Below, one piece after another: positions 63,070 through 64,000 of a stretch of DNA of 64,000 bases. The first letter of the stretch is position 1. Each line of letters starts with the position of its first letter. This stretch comes from Marinoscillum pacificum (GTDB taxonomy: Bacteria > Bacteroidota > Bacteroidia > Cytophagales > Cyclobacteriaceae). A model generated the notes under the pieces. It was not told the origin of the DNA. It did no database searches and saw nothing but the letters and a program-made list of their open reading frames with translations. Both the position numbers and the translations under genes were made by a program. Where the stretch lies: NCBI RefSeq assembly GCF_024714495.1, contig NZ_JAMZMJ010000003.1, positions 186,001 through 250,000 on the forward strand, given 5' to 3'.

Positions 63070-63313
63070 GTCGCTTATCCGCCTTATAATTTGACCTATT
63101 CATTTGTATTAATGTTTGTAAATGGATAACCCTTTTTTTAACTACCTCCAAAATAACGGAATCTTTTCCAAATCGCAAGGTTAGTATCTGATCGGCATAT
63201 TCCCCTTCAAAACTTCCGATCAGCCGAACTAAATTGTTAATTTCAGTGTAACAATTGTTACGATCCAGACCAGCAGCTAATCCGTATCTTTATCCAGTAA
63301 ATGACGCATAAAG

Positions 63314-64000
63314 ATGAAAGAGTTCATAGATGAAATCATCAATGGGTATGTAGGCTATGCCAATTACCTGTGGCAGGAAATCACACACCCTGCCTGGCAC
63401 AATTACTTCTATTGGTTAGTAGGAGTATCGTTGTTCTTTTTGATGCTGGAGTGGGCCAAGCCATGGCGTAAAGATCAGGCCAGGTTCAGAAAGGATTTCT
63501 GGTTGGACTTCTTCTATATGTTCTTTAATTTCTTCTTGTTCTCCCTGATCATTTACAATGCAGCTTCCAATTTGGTGGTACATTTCTTCAATGATTTGTT
63601 AGCATCTATCGGCATCCAAAACCTGGTAGCCTTTGAAGTGATGAGCTGGCCGATTTGGGCACACTTGTTAGTTGGGTTTGTGGTTCGAGATTTTGTGCAG
63701 TGGTGGACCCATAGATTATTGCATACTAGCCCGAGACTATGGGAGTTTCACAAAGTACACCACTCGGTAGAGGAGATGGGTTTTGCGGCGCATTTAAGAT
63801 ACCATTGGATGGAAACCATTGTCTATCGTTCTATCGAATATATTCCTTTAGCACTAATAGGTATTGGACTAAGAGACTTCTTTATCATCCACATTTTTAC
63901 ATTGGCAGTAGGTCATTTTAATCATTCAAACATCAAAGTGAACTTGGGCTTTTTAAAATACATTTTCAATAACCCACAAATGCACATCTGGCATCATGCT
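63314..64000 (+). CDS. Sterol desaturase/fatty acid hydroxylase superfamily protein, 3' end beyond the window
   Basis: From the ATG at 63314, 229 residues are visible. The histidine clusters of the di-iron superfamily are present: HRLLH, HKVHHS, then HFNHS and IWHHA, separated by hydrophobic helices (LVGVSLFFLMLEW, FLFSLIIYNAASNLV, FIIHIFTLAVG). Members hydroxylate or desaturate lipids in the membrane; some Bacteroidota members act on sterol-like or carotenoid substrates. The product is undefined because the C-terminus is missing. Confidence 0.9.
   Translation, partial: MKEFIDEIINGYVGYANYLWQEITHPAWHNYFYWLVGVSLFFLMLEWAKPWRKDQARFRKDFWLDFFYMFFNFFLFSLIIYNAASNLVVHFFNDLLASIGIQNLVAFEVMSWPIWAHLLVGFVVRDFVQWWTHRLLHTSPRLWEFHKVHHSVEEMGFAAHLRYHWMETIVYRSIEYIPLALIGIGLRDFFIIHIFTLAVGHFNHSNIKVNLGFLKYIFNNPQMHIWHHA

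Overview
The window reads as chromosomal DNA of a gliding-type member of the Bacteroidota, most likely order Cytophagales (inference). The evidence is gene content: SusC/SusD, ECF sigma/FecR/TonB-receptor sets, type IX secretion sorting domains (types A and B), a PorP/SprF protein, long-form ABC permeases, REP-associated tyrosine transposases and Bacteroidota-style promoters (TTG, about 19 nt, TAnnTTTG). About 54 protein genes, one certain RNA gene (ssrA/tmRNA) and one candidate structured RNA are described.

Layout. 1-1.7 kb: a DEAD-box helicase cut by the window edge and a voltage-gated cation channel. 1.8-9.1 kb (minus): a five-gene operon of ECF sigma factor, FecR, TonB receptor with STN domain, T9SS-secreted glycosidase-like protein and SGNH-like lipoprotein, ended by a strong terminator. 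9.2-19.0 kb (plus): a GH43 lipoprotein, then a second ECF sigma/FecR set driving a SusC/SusD pair. Together these look like a glycan-uptake region with two trans-envelope signalling circuits. 19.0-20.2 kb (minus): ssrA, interrupted in its T-loop by a group I intron that carries a LAGLIDADG homing endonuclease gene. This is the most striking object in the window.

20.2-31.2 kb: housekeeping and small-molecule genes (MscS channel, rRNA methyltransferase, RluA pseudouridine synthase, GNAT, DinB-like, pirin, GH29 fucosidase, TfoX-N, alpha/beta hydrolase). 32.1-35.4 kb (minus): a tightly overlapping four-gene unit of YaiO-like outer-membrane barrel, receiver domain with Glu at the phospho-acceptor site, HEAT-like membrane protein and membrane glycosyltransferase 2, which looks like a polysaccharide synthesis/export module. 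35.5-43.5 kb: P1 peptidase, DJ-1-like protein, cysE-cysM, polysaccharide deacetylase, FtsX/MacB-type permease. 43.5-43.9 kb: a candidate structured RNA with its own promoter and terminator.

44-53.4 kb: AI-2E-family transporter, beta-barrel protein, hypothetical membrane proteins, MFS exporter, VTT-domain protein, the first REP/RAYT unit, a membrane-anchored MutS-like ATPase and a TPM-domain lipoprotein. 53.7-61.6 kb: a TPR-LuxR regulator, a 1750-residue repeat-built surface protein with type B T9SS sorting domain, and its PorP/SprF partner. 61.6-62.6 kb: a second REP/RAYT unit flanked by 89-bp direct repeats copied from the 3' end of the neighbouring gene. The window ends inside a fatty-acid-hydroxylase/sterol-desaturase gene. 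No CRISPR array, prophage or ordinary IS element was seen, and no tRNA gene was recognised.
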